This document shows, piece after piece, positions 1-14,077 of a DNA stretch of 64,000 bases. The notes below the pieces were generated by a model that searched no databases, was not told the DNA's origin, and worked only from the letters and a program-made list of their open reading frames with translations. A program made the position numbers and the translations under genes. Numbering within the stretch: position 1 is the stretch's first letter; every line of letters starts with the position of its first letter. The DNA comes from Telopea speciosissima (lineage: Eukaryota > Streptophyta > Magnoliopsida > Proteales > Proteaceae): the NCBI RefSeq assembly GCF_018873765.1, contig NC_057918.1, positions 69,158,371 to 69,222,370 of the forward strand, in the 5' to 3' direction.

Positions 1-444
1 CCAATTAAATAAACAGTGTCATTTCTAAAACCATAACCGGATCATTTAACTAAACGATCTATCAATTTCGATTTACATGATTCGATTCGATTCGATTTGG
101 GTTTGGTTTTGATAACCTTACCTATACATAACATTATACTTCATATTTAAAGTTTAAACAAAAAAAATGGAAAATACTTATTATGGAAGGAATTAATTCA
201 TTAGTTGTATTGTAGAATAAAAATAGTGGACCTTAGAGGACAACAGACGGCCCCACATGGAAGACCATAATGGGTTGGCTATAGGTCGGCAACAAATCCT
301 AATCCAATCCAATTTTGCCACCTGGCCCAATTCCGTAAATAGAAACCCCATTATCCTGATACGGTGTTTACGTCCGACCAACGTCCCCACTAATTTGACG
401 GATCCAGCTGCCAAATTTAGGGGTAGGAAGGAAGAAGGAGGAAA

Positions 445-470
445 GAATGAATGAATGAATGAATGAATGA
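445..470. repeat. (GAAT)n microsatellite
   Basis: About six consecutive GAAT units directly after a purine-rich stretch. Confidence 0.9.
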
Positions 471-645
471 AGAAGGGGAGATCAGAATAATAGTTTTTTC
501 AGGGTGTGTGTGGTGGGGCCCACATTTAAATCACCGACGGTCTAAGAAAGACAGTAGTCCAGAGAGTCTCCAGAATCCCAGAGTCACATGGGCATGATTT
601 ACACGCTCCGCTCATTAAGGAGACGGATTGGGATTGGATAAGAAG

Positions 646-674
646 ACTCTCTCTCTCTCTCTCTCTCTCTCTCT
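646..674. repeat. (CT)n microsatellite
   Basis: Uninterrupted CT dinucleotide run of about 14 units. Confidence 0.95.
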
Positions 675-3029
675 ACGTCTACGACGACAATTCCCTATAA
701 TAATAATATTCTATTTCCCTGTAATAATATAAGTATATAACCCTCCAATACATAATAATTTTTCCTTATCTTTGCTTACGGAGCGATTGACGGTCCTGAT
801 GACACATCATAGTTTTTTTTCGGTAAAGGATGACGCATCATAGTCGTCTGTTTTTATATATACTTTTTAGATAAAATAAAAAAATATATATGAAAAAGGA
901 ATGAGGAGTTGATAACCCACGTGGTATGGTCAAATTGGTCCGGGCGGCAAGGAGAGTGCAATCCTAACGGAATAATCTTTGGTGATCAGAATGAGATTCT
1001 GACTATTATCCACTTTCTCAGGAAGAATATGGTGTGTTTGATCAGTGGGTTGGAACCGGTCTGGATAATAATGGAAGGAGGAGGTGGGTTCCATATTAGC
1101 TACTAAGTAAGTATTATCAAGAACAAAGAAGAATAAGCCCCATGATTAACTGACATTAAGAGTTATGACTTAAGTGCATATCCTCAAGCTCTCTCTCTCT
1201 TTTGTTTTTCTAGCTCTATAATTTAATTAATACTTTGGATTTACATGTATTAACATACTTGAAAAATCGGGTTTTAATTGGGATGAGCCATCTGAGTTGA
1301 GTCAAATTTTTGAAAAACCTGGTCAAGAGTCTTGTAGATTCGATCAGAGTAAAAAATGACGATACTGGATTATAAATCGTCAGAGTCAAATAAGACTCGG
1401 TATTTTTATTTGAGTCATCACAAACTTGGCTAGTTTAATTGTTTTTTAAAAATCATAAAATTGGTTCACTTAGAAACTGAGTTGAGTAAAATAGTAAATC
1501 TATATTCCAAAAACAATAAGAAACCCTCAGCTCCTCAACTTCCTTCTCTTGCTCAATGGTATGAACTAAAAATGTATTGATATGTGGTTCTTTTATTTAT
1601 TTTTTTCTAATTTCCCCATATTCTTCTGTATTTTTCTGATATTTTTTTACTAATTTATACATATTTATTGCATTAAAAATTAAAACAAACATGACTTACC
1701 TTGACTGGATTTGATAAAATCGAATCACTAGATTTTTCTACAAGACTAGTCTTAGAAAACCTGATTTTCCGACTATGACATTAACCATCATAGAGGGTCT
1801 AACCTAACCATGCATTGTCTTAGTTTCTGTGAATGTGTTGGTGATGAAAAGGACTTTAGACCAAGTTATATATAGAAGAAGTACTAATGGAAACATAAAC
1901 TTACTATCATGTTTGACGGATAAAATTTGGCCGTATTTATAGAAATAATTAATCACCATTGCCAAACACATTTTTAATTAATACATTCATCCACCACCAA
2001 CCCACTACAGTCATACTTTGACCTAAGACGACGAGCTTGTAACAATTAATCACTGATCATACATCATCAAGAAGTGATGCAAATGCTGCACATTGTTACA
2101 TCATGTTTGCTTGACAAAATGGTCAAAACTGAAGAAAATCACCGATGGGAATTTGAAAACTCGATCTTTCTTAGTATACCCACCACCAACTACTTCTAAA
2201 TATGAAACCCAAATTGTGATTAATTAAAGGAGATAGTTTTCTTCCATTACGCGAAGGTTCATTGCATCATCCTAGGATTCACAAATCCCTTTAGGGTTTT
2301 AATATGTTTTCCAAAATATTCTCCCAATACTCTCTCCCATCCATCTGAAGCCTCCCTTGGTGAATTTCAATTCGCCACGGCTTAAGGAACACTCGATACT
2401 GAACTAAGTGTTTCTATCATCCATAAGTATAAAGGGAAAACGTATTGCAAAACAGATAGTAGATTTGTTTCTATCTTTTGTTGAATCTTTTTCATGGTTA
2501 TAGTTACCAACGTGTTAATTAATCAATTACGATAAATTGTATCAGATTTAGTAGTTTTTTCTTTAGTAATACCTTGACGTGACATGAGTGTGAGAGAGGT
2601 TCAAGAATCAATTTTCTTTTTAAAAGGGCTAAAATCAGTTATTTTGGCTTTTTGACCCCATATTGTAGGATGGATCTCGAAAAATATGAAAGATCTCCCT
2701 CCAAGATGTACATATTACTTTCATCGAATAGGGCATTCCACAGAATTCTATATGTATCTATGAGATCGAGTATGGACCGATCACGTGGTTCCTGCACCTA
2801 GACACAAGACCACACAAAATTAGCGATAAACCACCGGTGAACTAAAAAATATCATTTAGTTAAATGCCCTTGAACGTGCTGTTATTAGCCCCTTTTTTAG
2901 CTAATGGTCAGCAATTTGTATTAATATGAAACATAAATAGTACAACTAATAGCCTTTAACCAGCCAAAGGGGAAAAAAACCGACGATTCAAAAGATCCTG
3001 GCATACTAATGACTCAACACATTACTGAA

Positions 3030-3240
3030 ATCTATAGTTAGGTTGCCCAAGAGCATCCCTGCCAACAGTGTTAGCAATGAAGCTTGGAGTAGAGTTCCAA
3101 TAACATGTTGTTTTTCTCTTGGCTGCCTAGTTTGCGAGGGCGTCCGTTGCTGAGTTTGCCTCCCTGTAGCAGTGTATGACCCGCCATTGAATAGAGTCTA
3201 GGAAAGACTTTGCGGTCCACCTTTCTTGCAAAAGATTCCA
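3030..3240 (-). pseudogene. RNase H-like fragment of a non-LTR retroelement
   Basis: Read on the minus strand, this stretch contains HCYREANSATDALAN followed by a stop and AAKRK. That resembles the C-terminal RNase H signature (HxxREaNxxADxLA) of plant LINE and RVT_3-type reverse-transcriptase genes. The in-frame stop and the lack of any longer frame around it mark it as a relic. No upstream reverse transcriptase domain was found nearby, so the parent element is unknown. Confidence 0.5.
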
Positions 3241-5650
3241 TGGTAAATTCTCTAAAAATATTGCCGCCACTGGTGCAGGCACTACAAGATCAGATAGTTA
3301 TCTCTTGCCCTAAAGGTAATTAACCCAATCTCATGGTTACCAAAAATCCTAACCAATATCCTTTTAAAGTCAAATTTCAACAAATTGAAGAAGTTTTATA
3401 AGACTAACCAAACCCATTCCTAATTTATGACTTTAGAAAGTAAATAGGCCATCATTTACCATTAATAAACTAATTAATTTGATGATTTCGTTTAGTACTA
3501 GTGGTTATACACAAGATTTTGATTCCATGTTACTTTCTACTTCAAATTAATTAGGTAGCTTTAAGAAGGTAAACCCCATTACAAAATGTTGGCATGTTTG
3601 GTGCATTCATAACGCTTTTAGTTACATAACTTTTCTTTCTTTTGTTTCTACCTATAGTTAAGGTTTTCCAAAAGTAAAAGTAAATAAAAATGTTAGCAAG
3701 TTGCACTGGAGAATATCTTAATGAAATTTTTGCTCCTTGTTCTACGCCGCTATATCTTGCTAAGCAAAAAAATTTCAATTCAAAATTTTTTTTTTTTTTT
3801 TTGGTATTTATTTTATAGTTGTTTGATTCTTTCCCTGAATCAAGTGATGAGGCAAGTTATGATCTCAATAATCCCTTAATTTTGGGATGTTAGCTTCAAG
3901 CAACCCTCTCCTCCTCTAAACCTCAAACCATTTCATTATTCCTTTCTTCCTTCAAGGGGTGGAGCATTAAACAGTTTATTACTTCAGCGTGAACAAAGAT
4001 TACAAAACATTCATCGCTTTCATTTGATTGCACTAAAAATCTTTAAAACCCAAAGATTAGATTTAATTGAAGTAATGTATATATTTATGGTAGTGCCATC
4101 AGATCCCCAGCTTGTAAGAAAATATTTTTATTTTCGACTGCCTTACCCCCACTTGGGCAAGGCGCTTGGGCAGGGGTAAGGAGGTCATTGCGTGTCTTAC
4201 TGTGTCTGCGACAGTAGGGAATTTGGGACTGCTCGGCAGTAGAGGGATCCGACCCTTCTTTGAGCTGTCGAACAGAATACACTAACATATTTGTGTCTAT
4301 ATATCTCTCTATTGCTCATATGAAATGACCTTACTTCATTTGTGAACTCCTCGATACCGTTTGCTCAAGGAACCCTCTCCCTAGGTTTAATAAGGGTATA
4401 AGTTCCTCACAATAATACAACCTCATGCCACTATAGACTAGCATACGTGAATCTAGGGGTGTCAATTCTAAGCCCTCACCGATAGGATTGACCTGTCCTG
4501 ACCGGTGAAAGCCCAAAACCTACCCGATACGTTAGCTAAATATATAGATCATGGTGCAAAGGGATGGACCGACGGGCACCCGACCAAGCCCGATTGGACT
4601 GTTTGTTTTACCCCCAATTACCCCATAAATTCTCCATTTTATCCCAAATATATCATTTATTAATCACCTTGATTAATTTATCATTTTGTATTATGTAAGT
4701 TATAAATAAAGGACTATGAGCCGAGTAAAAACATAGAATTGATAATTATATGTTATTGCACTATGAAGTTGATAGGCCAAAAATGAACGAAGTACATTTA
4801 TATTGTTTGAAATGACATTATATAAATTAGAGATTTACTTATGGATGTCCCTTAGCCTAATAAGGAACATTCTCTTAAGTAAGTTTTTGTTTCATCACAA
4901 GGAATTGAATCTCATTAGATGCTATATGGACCAAACTTGCATAACCCGATTGTAGCTCATTTAAAATGGGCATGTTTAGTACAAGACCAATTAAAAACTG
5001 ACATTCGATCGACCGTTTATAAATAGGACCATGCCTAACTTATGAGAACCAATTACTTAAACGAATCAATCACGATGCAAGATTCTACACTAGAGAAACG
5101 GCTTAGGCCCCTACAAAAACCAACCTAGACCAACGGATTGACAATGCTACGTGAATCCACCTCCTACCACCCCTACCGAAGGCAGTGTAATTGTATAAAC
5201 CAACTTAGTGGGTCCAGGCAAGTTGTCCCAACCGACCCACCCACCTCTTGCTATCCCTACAAGATCCTAAATAGGATCACTCAACAAATCCCCCAAACTG
5301 TTTACCAAATGCGCAATCCTAAAGTCTTATTAGAAGTTTCCATGTATGACAAACCATGATCATTTAAACTATTTCTGAATTCAATTCAGAAAATGATCAC
5401 TTCTATGCCCTAATCTTCAGTATGGATTGTTTTCTAAAAGGCATAAAAGTCAACCCTTTCAGCATAAAAGGCAATTTTAGGAGATTACCAGCTAGACATA
5501 AAAATTAATGATGAATAAGATTAAAGCCTATGACCTAATAAGTATGTAGAACATAATTAGGACCGAGTTTCTCTTCACCCACCGTTGTTATTTTGATTGG
5601 ATATGTAACTCTAAGGGAAGTTTCAGACTCCATACTCTTGGTGGTGAAAT

Positions 5651-5686
<36 letters not shown>

Positions 5687-7030
5687 GTGTCTTATGACAT
5701 AAATGTGAGACTCGATCCCTTGACCTTCAGAGGCATGCACTCTATTGGCTAGCCATCAACTAACTAACCAAGCAGTTGTTCATTTCTTTGGCCTAATCTG
5801 GCACCTGCCATAATTAGGCCCCAACCCTCCACACAACATGAGATGTACAATCAACCACTGGCCATCTACAATTACATTTTTCTTTTTCATTTTTAGAAGA
5901 CGGGTCTTGGTGCAACAATAAATTTTGTTGCGTCAAGAAATCTCCACCAAGGGTCCTCCTGGGCTTGGACCTGCACAAGAGAACAAGATGGACACCAGAG
6001 AGTTGGTTTTCACTAGCGGGGGACTTTCTGATGCTTAAGTCAGATCTGTTTTAGCAACAATTGAGAATAGTGAAGATGGTTTTCTAAGAGATTATACCTG
6101 GATATATATAAGGTTTAGTTAAGGAGTAGGCGGTTCATGCGAGAGTCCCAATATGGTAGTTTCTATTCTCTGTGAGAATATTTTTGAGAGAGATCTCTTT
6201 AGGAGTAAGATCCTTTCTTTCTTTTGTTCCAACTTTTTCCTTAGTAGTTTCCATATGGGAATGGAGGGTTACGTGACTCCTGAGGCCGTACTTGGTGTTC
6301 TCTTCATGGGTCTAGATCTTGGGTATGATTTATTGGATCTCGGGTTATCGTTCTTTGATGATGTGGTGTAATTCTATTGAGTGATTATATTTTTAATATT
6401 ATAAAGTTGTTCCATTGCGACATAGTGATTATGGGTTTGAATCAAGAAACAGTATTTTCGTAAAACGAAGGCATAAGGCTGTGTACATTATGACGAGAAC
6501 CTCGTGCAATGTATGAAGTTACATGGGAATAATTAATTCTTTCTTCTATAATTGTTCTTTTTGGGCAAAAAAATTGTGATCAAGACAGGTCATTATGATT
6601 GTCATGATCATTCTTACAATTTTAGAGAGCTTATAATCTCAAGTTATATACACTCTAGTGTTTTTGTTCAAGTAAACTTTCGATTTCAACACAAGCAGCC
6701 TCATAAGAACTAGAACTCAAAACTAATGTAAGAAGTAGTGTTGGTGATGATGTTGCCCATGATTAGCTTAGGGTTTGGTCCCTCCCTTCGGTAGGTGTGC
6801 TTAGTCGTCCGTGAGAAAGCCATTATTATCGCGGCTCATTTTACTAGCAAGTAGTAATAATATTAGAACATGAAAGATGATGAGAATTTATTATTCCCCT
6901 CTTTCTACCATGCGTAGCTAATGTGGCAGACAAGGTTTTTTTTTTTTTTTTTTTTGGTTCCAAGAACCTCTTCACACATTAAAAAAAAAATACTTTACCC
7001 AATTACTACAACCATGCTTTTAAACTAGAA
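3241..7030. other. Intergenic DNA, no gene recognised
   Basis: Low-complexity AT-rich DNA with a GA microsatellite and scattered short open frames without domains. The block at about 4085-4290, containing 'cccacttgggcaaggcgc', resembles the MITE-like repeats described further right but is too decayed to delimit. Confidence 0.55.
5652..5683. repeat. (GA)n microsatellite
   Basis: Uninterrupted GA run of about 16 units. Confidence 0.95.
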
Positions 7031-7033
7031 TTT

Positions 7034-7187
7034 AACTCGTCTTCAGGGAGCCCAGCATGCCTAGGGTGTATCCAGTCGTTGGGCTGTGTCGTATACGTTC
7101 CTAGGTGTACGTTGAGATGTGTGCGGCATAGCTCAACTGCTGAATGCCCACTGGGCGCTAGGCTCCCTAGAGACGATCCTAATCCTT
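7034..7187 (-). repeat. Short interspersed repeat, copy 1 (inverted)
   Basis: The reverse complement matches 8191-8359 over most of its length: GGATTAGG, CGTCTCTAG, a GGGC-rich core, then TGCTGGGCTCCCT. Its ends are roughly inverted relative to each other (TCGTCT..AGGGAGCC), which suggests a MITE-like unit. No coding content. Confidence 0.6.
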
Positions 7188-7360
7188 TAATCCAAAGGAT
7201 TAGGATCATCTATTATTTTAAATAGACAGTGACATGGGTTTTCCTTAGTTCTTCTCTTCACAAATTATTATTTGGGTAGTTTTTGGTAATTTTGTAAGCT
7301 GTTCAGAAAACCAGTTTCACATACATATCTATGGGAAAAATTATCTCCTCCAGTTGCTTG

Positions 7361-7490
7361 CCCGGCCCAATTTCCTAGTGCCTATAATAAGGGGGGGGGG
7401 TGGACCCCACCCAAGCAGAGTGTTTGGGCAAAAGTAGGATGGTCATTGCACCCTCTTATTACATGCACTAGGAAACAGAACCGGACAGGG
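7361..7490. repeat. MITE-like fold-back, family M1 copy 1
   Basis: The left end (CCTAGTGCCTATAATAAGG) and right end (CTTATTACATGCACTAGG) are imperfect inverted repeats around a core with GGACCCCACCCAAGCAGAGTG. Related copies are seen at 14385-14515 and 16147-16290. A run of ten G sits in the left arm. Confidence 0.6.
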
Positions 7491-7836
7491 AATTAGAGGG
7501 GACGCATGGGATAGCTAGTAAGAGCTAAGGATGCCTCGTAGAAGGAATCTAACTAAGCAACCAATCAAGGAACGACCTAATCATTAACACATGTGGCTTA
7601 CCAATGTTGTTTAAGTTATAGAAAACTAGCCAATTAAGGGCTTCCTTAGGTAGGTCTACCTGGTTGGGGTCTCCATGAGTACTCCAGTTGTCCCTATAGA
7701 AAGCTAAAGAAAAACATAAATTTCCTTGAGAACATAAAATGTTTCCTTTTTGACTTCTAATTAATCTGGATGATTATCCTTAACCATATATGCTTAATTC
7801 TTTCCATAAAGGTATCTCTGCCCATGTATGCTTATT

Positions 7837-7839
<3 letters not shown>

Positions 7840-7874
<35 letters not shown>
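7840..7874. repeat. (CT)n microsatellite
   Basis: CT run of about 17 units. Confidence 0.95.
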
Positions 7875-7878
<4 letters not shown>

Positions 7879-8005
7879 GTTAATATGTGTTGTTCTACTT
7901 AGTAGACTTAAATAGGGTTCACATGCTATACGTATGTGGCACATGTTAGAGTTACTAAAGTCCAAACCTGCTAAATCATAGGAAGATATTAATTAATTAA
8001 TTAGG

Positions 8006-8029
8006 ACTCTCTCTCTCTCTCTCTCTCTT
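8006..8029. repeat. (CT)n microsatellite
   Basis: CT run of about 11 units after an AATTAATTAATTA tract. Confidence 0.9.
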
Positions 8030-8190
8030 TACTAACATATATATTCCACTTTGGGGACCCATAAGAGATTTGGTGCCATTCATTGCGCTCTGCATAGATT
8101 GATATCTGTGAATAATTGCTATTCAATCTTATCCTCCTCCTTAATAAAAGCATAAATCGTTCCCTACTCTACGTTCTTTCTTCATTATCA

Positions 8191-8359
8191 GGATTAGGTT
8201 CGTCTCTAGAGAGTTCAACGCCAAGGGTGCTGTCAGGGCCGGGACATCCAACAATTGAGTTGTGTCGTACACATCTCGATGCACATTTAAAGATATGTGC
8301 GATAAAACCCAATGACTGGCAGCACCCTTGGCGTGCTGGGCTCCCTATAGATGAGCTAA
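8191..8359 (+). repeat. Short interspersed repeat, copy 2
   Basis: Inverted partner of 7034-7187 (see that entry). The two copies lie about 1 kb apart in opposite orientation. Confidence 0.6.
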
Positions 8360-8365
8360 TTTCTC

Positions 8366-10825
8366 ATTACTAATACTATGTTGGAAGAAAAAAAGGAAAG
8401 AAATGTTTAAGGACCCAATTAGCTAGAAACAGTAGTGAATTAGTTAGTAAAGGGAAAGAGAAAGTAGGTTAACTGAAACAACAACGATCGACAATAACTA
8501 CCAAACAAGACCTTTTGTGCTTTATTGGTTTGAGTGACAACTTCGAACTGAGAAGCTCGAGAAAAAGGAAAGTGAGAGAGAGTGGGTAGTCAGAGAATGA
8601 AAGTAGAGTGAGTTTGTTAAGTTCATAAGTCCATACCAATTAAGTTCCCCACCAACCACGCAATGCGTCCATTAGCCCTCCCGCTATCAACGCCGTCCTC
8701 TATGCCTTCTTCTTCTTCTTCGTCTTCTTACTTTTGCTTTCTAAGTTGCTACTCCGGTTTAATTTTTAAATAAATAGCCAACTAACCACCAATCCACCAA
8801 CCTATCTCTCTCACTCACAATCAAAAGAAAGCCTAAATTTACAAGTCTCTAACATGAACAACTTGTAACTTTTGGTTACAATGTTGGCAAGGTGGTAGTT
8901 TTATTAGATGGGTAGGAGTTGTACTAGTTCCCACAGATAGTTGAAGAAAGGGAAGACATCAGACAAGGTAAAACAACCACTTATCACAAGCAAAATAGAA
9001 AGAATATTTAAGAAAAATCATATCAATCTTATATGAAACTCAGTCAACTGTAACAGCTCACCATCCACTTAACTGAGTCGTAGCACAAACCAACTCGGAG
9101 TATAAAAAGAATAATATCTGACAGAGATAGGTATTCACATCTATTACTCTTCCCGTATTTCACCCTTGCTTACCTATTATCTGGTTCTGACTATATCATC
9201 GAAGTTACCACAAGTTAACATCGGGTTCATCCGACCATTCTCTATTTAATTCTACAAGTCATCCACCTCAGCCATATCAGAATTAAACGGCAACACAATC
9301 ATATACTGAACAGAACCCAAACCCTCTCCTCTCCCATCCACTCCCCCACCAAATCAAAGCACTAAATCTCACGCTCTCTCTCTCTCTACTGTTTTTTCTG
9401 GGCTGGGCTGGGCTTATGGGGTTGAGTTGGCCCACAGTGGGGGAAGGTGGGGGAGACCTATCATCCACATGACTTCATGTGCACTCTAAAGGCACAAAAG
9501 GGTTCCCAACACGGATGACAGAAAGAACCCATGGCCTCCTCTGCCCATGTGCGCATGATTGGTTGCTAGCATGCACATGTTTTCCCTCTAGCTTTCTCCT
9601 TCTCTTACACCCTTGTTATGTAGTTTGAAGGCTCATGAAGAGTGTAGGGATGTTGGAGCAAGCTAGGCTAAGGGTTGGAGGAGTTCAAGTTTACATAACT
9701 GCAAGGGACTTGTGTAAACAAAAAAGATACTCTCCCTATTTCTCTCTTATGGACTCTGAGTAGGGATTAAAAGGTATTTTTCAAAAGTCTTAGGAACCCT
9801 TAATTTATAACTTAAGATGTTCCCCACGTCCAAAGGGGGAGTTCCTCATCCAAACTCTTAGAGATTTCCTTGATCATAAGGAGATTAAGTTACTTATTAA
9901 CTAAGAATGTAGGTATAGTACTCCATCAAACAACCAAGACTAAGTATATGATGGACTCCAACTCAAATAGTAACCTCCAGCATCAAGGTCTATGGAATCT
10001 TTAGAAGGGTTTAAGTAAGTCTTTTGGTTGGCACTGACGAGATAGGCCAAATACATACATTGGAAACCTCAAACTCAAGAGTCCAAGTTTATGTAACAAC
10101 CTAGAATCCAACGCTAGCTAGATAAGACTATTCCTCATCCAATTCATGTTTCATTGCATTTTTTTAATTTTAAGGTTTTTCATGTTGCCTATTTTCTTTG
10201 GTCAAAGTTTTCCTTGATTGGGAGAGGAAGAATCCCCTCACCATTGGTGATGTGACCATTAATGGGACTCTTGTCCCATCACATTTGGGATCGAAACTAC
10301 CCCTCCCCTTGGGTATCCGACAATGATTCCCATGATGAAGGAATTCTTCCTTCACAATGAGTCTTTCACCATGGGTGAAGGGAAACTAGTCATTTTTTTT
10401 TTAGTCTTTTAAAAAATGTGAATCATAATTGTCACAATGGTCTATTATTTTTTCAAATGTCACAAAGTAGTTATTCTGCCATGTGGACAAATGATAAGTT
10501 CATTTCGACCGTTGAATAGAGAGGACATGGTTTAGATTAGTCTTGTGTCAAAATTTAGAGTTTAATTCAATCAAATATATACCTCCTTTTGTATTGGCAC
10601 ACATCTCGTATATATCTATGCAGTGTCCAACATTATTGCGCATTCTCTCAACTTTGAGTATGAATAAACATAAAAATTGATGACTCAAATTTATCTTATG
10701 ATTTTTGAAAATATCACTTTCTATTGTTACACGGATTCCCGCCCTTCAAAAAACAAGCTTCTAATTTTGAAAACAAAGTAGTTTTGGCTAATGAAGACCT
10801 ATTTGAAAGGTCAACATGGATGGGT
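8366..10825. other. Intergenic DNA, no gene recognised
   Basis: No exon chain, RNA gene or delimitable repeat was found. Short open frames at about 9283-9468 and 10170-10355 have no recognisable domain. Confidence 0.55.
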
Positions 10826-10830
10826 CACTG

Positions 10831-11005
10831 GGATCTTTATCCCCTCAATTTACCTGCCCCTCAATCTCCTCAATTCCATCTAAAAGGGGGCAAAAATGAT
10901 CACCCTACCCTTGCCCGAACACACTACCTGTGTGGGGTCCATCTCTCCCTATTAGAGAGAATTGAGGAAATTGACGGACAGACAAATTGAGGTGATAATT
11001 TTTCC
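10831..11005. repeat. Fold-back MITE-like element
   Basis: Terminal inverted repeats at 10837-10851 and 10984-10998 (TTATCCCCTCAATTT against AAATTGAGGTGATAA) continue into inner inverted CTCAATT / AATTGAG stretches. The core carries ACACTACCTGTGTGGGGTCC. There is no coding capacity and no clear target duplication. Confidence 0.6.
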
Positions 11006-11067
11006 ACTGGGCTTGGCCAGATTTTTAAAATGTATATGTATGATCTTCTATGAATTTATTGATTTTA

Positions 11068-11185
11068 CAATAAACTCAGTCTTATTCCAACTTAATGGGA
11101 TCGACTACATGGATCCAACAAAACAAAATAGAGAAAATTAAGGTCTAAACAAAAAAAAGGGACTGGAGAAATAGGGAAAGAGTGA
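11068..11185 (-). mobile_element. 3' end of an RTE-like LINE, truncated
   Basis: Minus-strand copy of a sequence that ends the LINE units at 39840, 38588 and 41750: GGATCCATGTAG(T/C)CGA(T/C)CCCATTAAGTTGG followed by AATAAGACTGAGTTTATTG. Only the non-coding 3' tail is present, as expected for 5'-truncated non-LTR insertions. Confidence 0.65.
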
Positions 11186-13480
11186 TGGAAAACGAGATGA
11201 ATAATAAATTCTAAAAAACAAAAGAGGGAGAAATGATGAGAACAGCTTAATGGGTTAATAGGAGGGGACAATTTGAACATTTCAAAATAACAGAAGAAAA
11301 AAAGAGGTAAGACTTCCTTTTTTTTATCCCAAAAAATCAAGGTGAAACTTTTAACAAGAGAAGTTGAGTAAATAGAGTGTAAGTTTAAGGGAGTGATAAA
11401 AATTTTCCCATGATAGAAATACATAGGGATTTTTTTTGTTTTTTAGGGTCCAAAATAAAATACACAGAGGAGACTTTTAAATATCAGTCAAAGTGCATAT
11501 CAGATCACACTCATCATTTGGGTGGGGGCTTTGGTTTAAGCCACTTTCTTTGTGCTTTCATGAATTACAAACATACAAGAATGAATAATAGTGCTCAAAC
11601 TCTTTTATATCTTTAGCTTAATATATATTTTTTATTCCCATAAAAAAAAACATACAATAATGAATAGCCTCAAAGGAGAGTCCCACATGGGCCCCAACAG
11701 GATCTAAAACAATAGATTGGTGGGGCCGTGGTGGAGGTGCACCTTGAGGAGTGACACGTGGCATATCCAACAAAGCAGAGCAATGGGGTCACACTTTCTA
11801 CAACTGTGATTGTCAGGTTGAAAGAACATTAATTGAATCTTATCTTCTCAAACAACTCAACTCCAAGTACGTTTCCGTGTCTATATTCATTCTTGTTCTT
11901 GCTGGATTGATTTGTTATGTTCCCATTCGATGCTCAGTTTCCATCTCTCATCACAGAGATTGCAGCAGCACATGCATTGAATAATTCAAGTACACATACA
12001 TTTCTTATTGTGGGTTCTGATGGGATCGAACTTTTTTATTGCAGTTTGTACGGATTATGGATTTGGAGGGAATGCCAGAGAGGCAGAAGCCAAGGGATTG
12101 TCACAACTCACAAGGCTTGATCTTTAGAAGCGTTCAAATTGACATCTACGATAGGATTCATGTGAATAGCCTTAGAAGGGTCTTCTATGTTCTAAAGGTT
12201 ATATCCAGTGCAAGAGGCTCCCATCACGCAGAGAGACTATTTAAAGAGACTTGAATGTGAGATCGTTTGATTACGATGAAGCAACCTTATTGTTGCACAA
12301 AGGTCCACCCTCTTTGTCTTCTATGTTCTACTAGACATTAAGTCCATTTTAGAAGTGTTTCGTTACTGTTTCTCTTCATACAAAGTGTACACAACTATAC
12401 ATCTCATATATTATTTCGATGTAATGAGAAAAACTTTAACCCTCTTTAATTTATTTCAAGTCATTTTATGTCCAAACAAACAGAGCCTATTATAGTGGAA
12501 ATAGATAGGGGAGTTTCATTTGGATTCTAAACACAACAAGAAGCTCAAATTCAATTTGAAGGTTAAGTAGTGATTTCTTGTTGAGAAATCTCCGATAACT
12601 TAGGGCATTTTAGTCCATTTGCAAGGGTACAAGAAGGTATTTCCATGTTGCAAATGGGGAAATCTAGTTTGTTTTTGGTGGGGGGGGGGTTAAGATGGGG
12701 AATTCTAGTTACATCACAATTGGTTTGGTTTAGATGTTGTCACTGTTCCTCGTGTGGTGCACATCGATGGATGCAAGTCCGACCTTGCCAAGATTTTAAA
12801 ACTTGGAAAGGGAATGGAACCAGTTAGAGAGGATTCTGATCCGTCAATTTCGTTTCGAATCGGATCCAAATCAGCCTGAATCAATTCAGGAATTGGGAAT
12901 CTAAGTTATTTTACGGTGAAAATCGAATTGGTTCAAGAATCGGACTCTAAGCTATTTTATAGTGAAAATCAAATCGGTTTAGGAATCAAGAATCAATACA
13001 CAAATTGATCCAATTCAAGATGGATTATAAAGAAAATGACTAGGAATTAGTCAATTTAGATCCGACTCCAATTCAGAAAGCAACGATTAGGGTTGGTGGA
13101 AATCAGATTTGGTGTCAACGGATTTCAATCCAATTCCCGATTTTTAAAACCATGGACCTTAGCCCATCTCATAAGTCAAATTTCAACCTGAAATTAGCAC
13201 TGAAAGTGGTTAAAAATGTAACAGATTTTTTTTTTTCCGGTCAGGACTCAAGTGTGCTTGTGATAAAGAGAAATTCGTGGGCTAGATGGCCCATTAACCA
13301 TTTTGAGCCATATTTTGTATTATACTGGTTTGGGCCTGACAGTGGGCTTGCTCAAAATTCAAATTATCTAGGAGAGCAGGCTGTGCAGCAAAGTTGATAT
13401 TTTAGAGGTTAAACTCCCCAGCAACAAGAGAAATAGACAATAGGGAAAAGGTTCTCTAACCCGCTGGCCTAGGGTACACC
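11186..13480. other. Intergenic DNA, no gene recognised
   Basis: AT-rich. Several overlapping short open frames at 11750-12250 lack domains. The 12840-13140 stretch is a degenerate run of repeated 'aatcggttcaggaatc'-like words, probably a decayed MITE. No gene is supported. Confidence 0.5.
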
Positions 13481-13481
13481 A

Positions 13482-13710
13482 ACATATCTCTCTCTCTCTC
13501 CTCCTCACATGAAAGGTCTTTCCTCCCCTTTAAAATGACTTCTTTACCTCCTCAAAAAGAGGAAGAGAGAAATAGACACATAGGGTGCTAGCTTACGGTA
13601 TACCGATAGCATACCCAATCTTTTCCCCTAAATTTAACAGTGACTAATTTGTTTGGGTTCTGATAGTTTTCAACCATGCAGTACTAGGTAAACTAATCTC
13701 TTCATGAGCC
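13482..13710 (+). repeat. Segmental duplication, block X copy 1
   Basis: Close match to 14505-14737. Shared words include CACATAGGGTGCTAGCTTAC, ATGCAGTACTAGGTAAACTA and TCCTCCCCTTTAAAATGACT. In this copy about 370 bp separates block X from block Y. Confidence 0.75.
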
Positions 13711-14077
13711 CATGAGTCTTTATCTTTTCTTTTCTTGGCTTTCTTAAAGTCCAAACATAGCCCAAGTGATCCAAAACGTTGGATTTGATGTTCTAGGCCC
13801 ATATCTCATCTCCTAGATTTCGGTGGCATATCAAACAAGATTTTATGGACCATACCACGAAGTGGCATTTTTTCCTGTACTATTCAATTTTTGGTCCTTT
13901 ACCTCAAAAAAAAAAAAAAAACTATTTTTGGTCAAATACAAGAGAGTAATAACACACATCCTTCAAGTAAGGGTTTTTGACCATGCTGTTGATCTTTCAA
14001 GCTATAACACACATCTTAAATTAAATTATCCTATCTTGATTTGTGCAGGAACTTCTAACTCAGTCCTAGACAGAACA

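Larger units (their letters stand above)
1..2990. other. Intergenic DNA, no gene recognised
   Basis: AT-rich non-coding sequence with short simple repeats. Open frames here are under about 75 codons, lack recognisable domains and show no exon chain. I see no RNA gene and no complete transposon. Confidence 0.6.

Noticed and set aside
11092-11424. 110-codon minus-strand open frame
   Set aside because: It begins in the LINE 3' tail and runs through Phe/Leu-rich AT-rich DNA. No domain and no exon signals.
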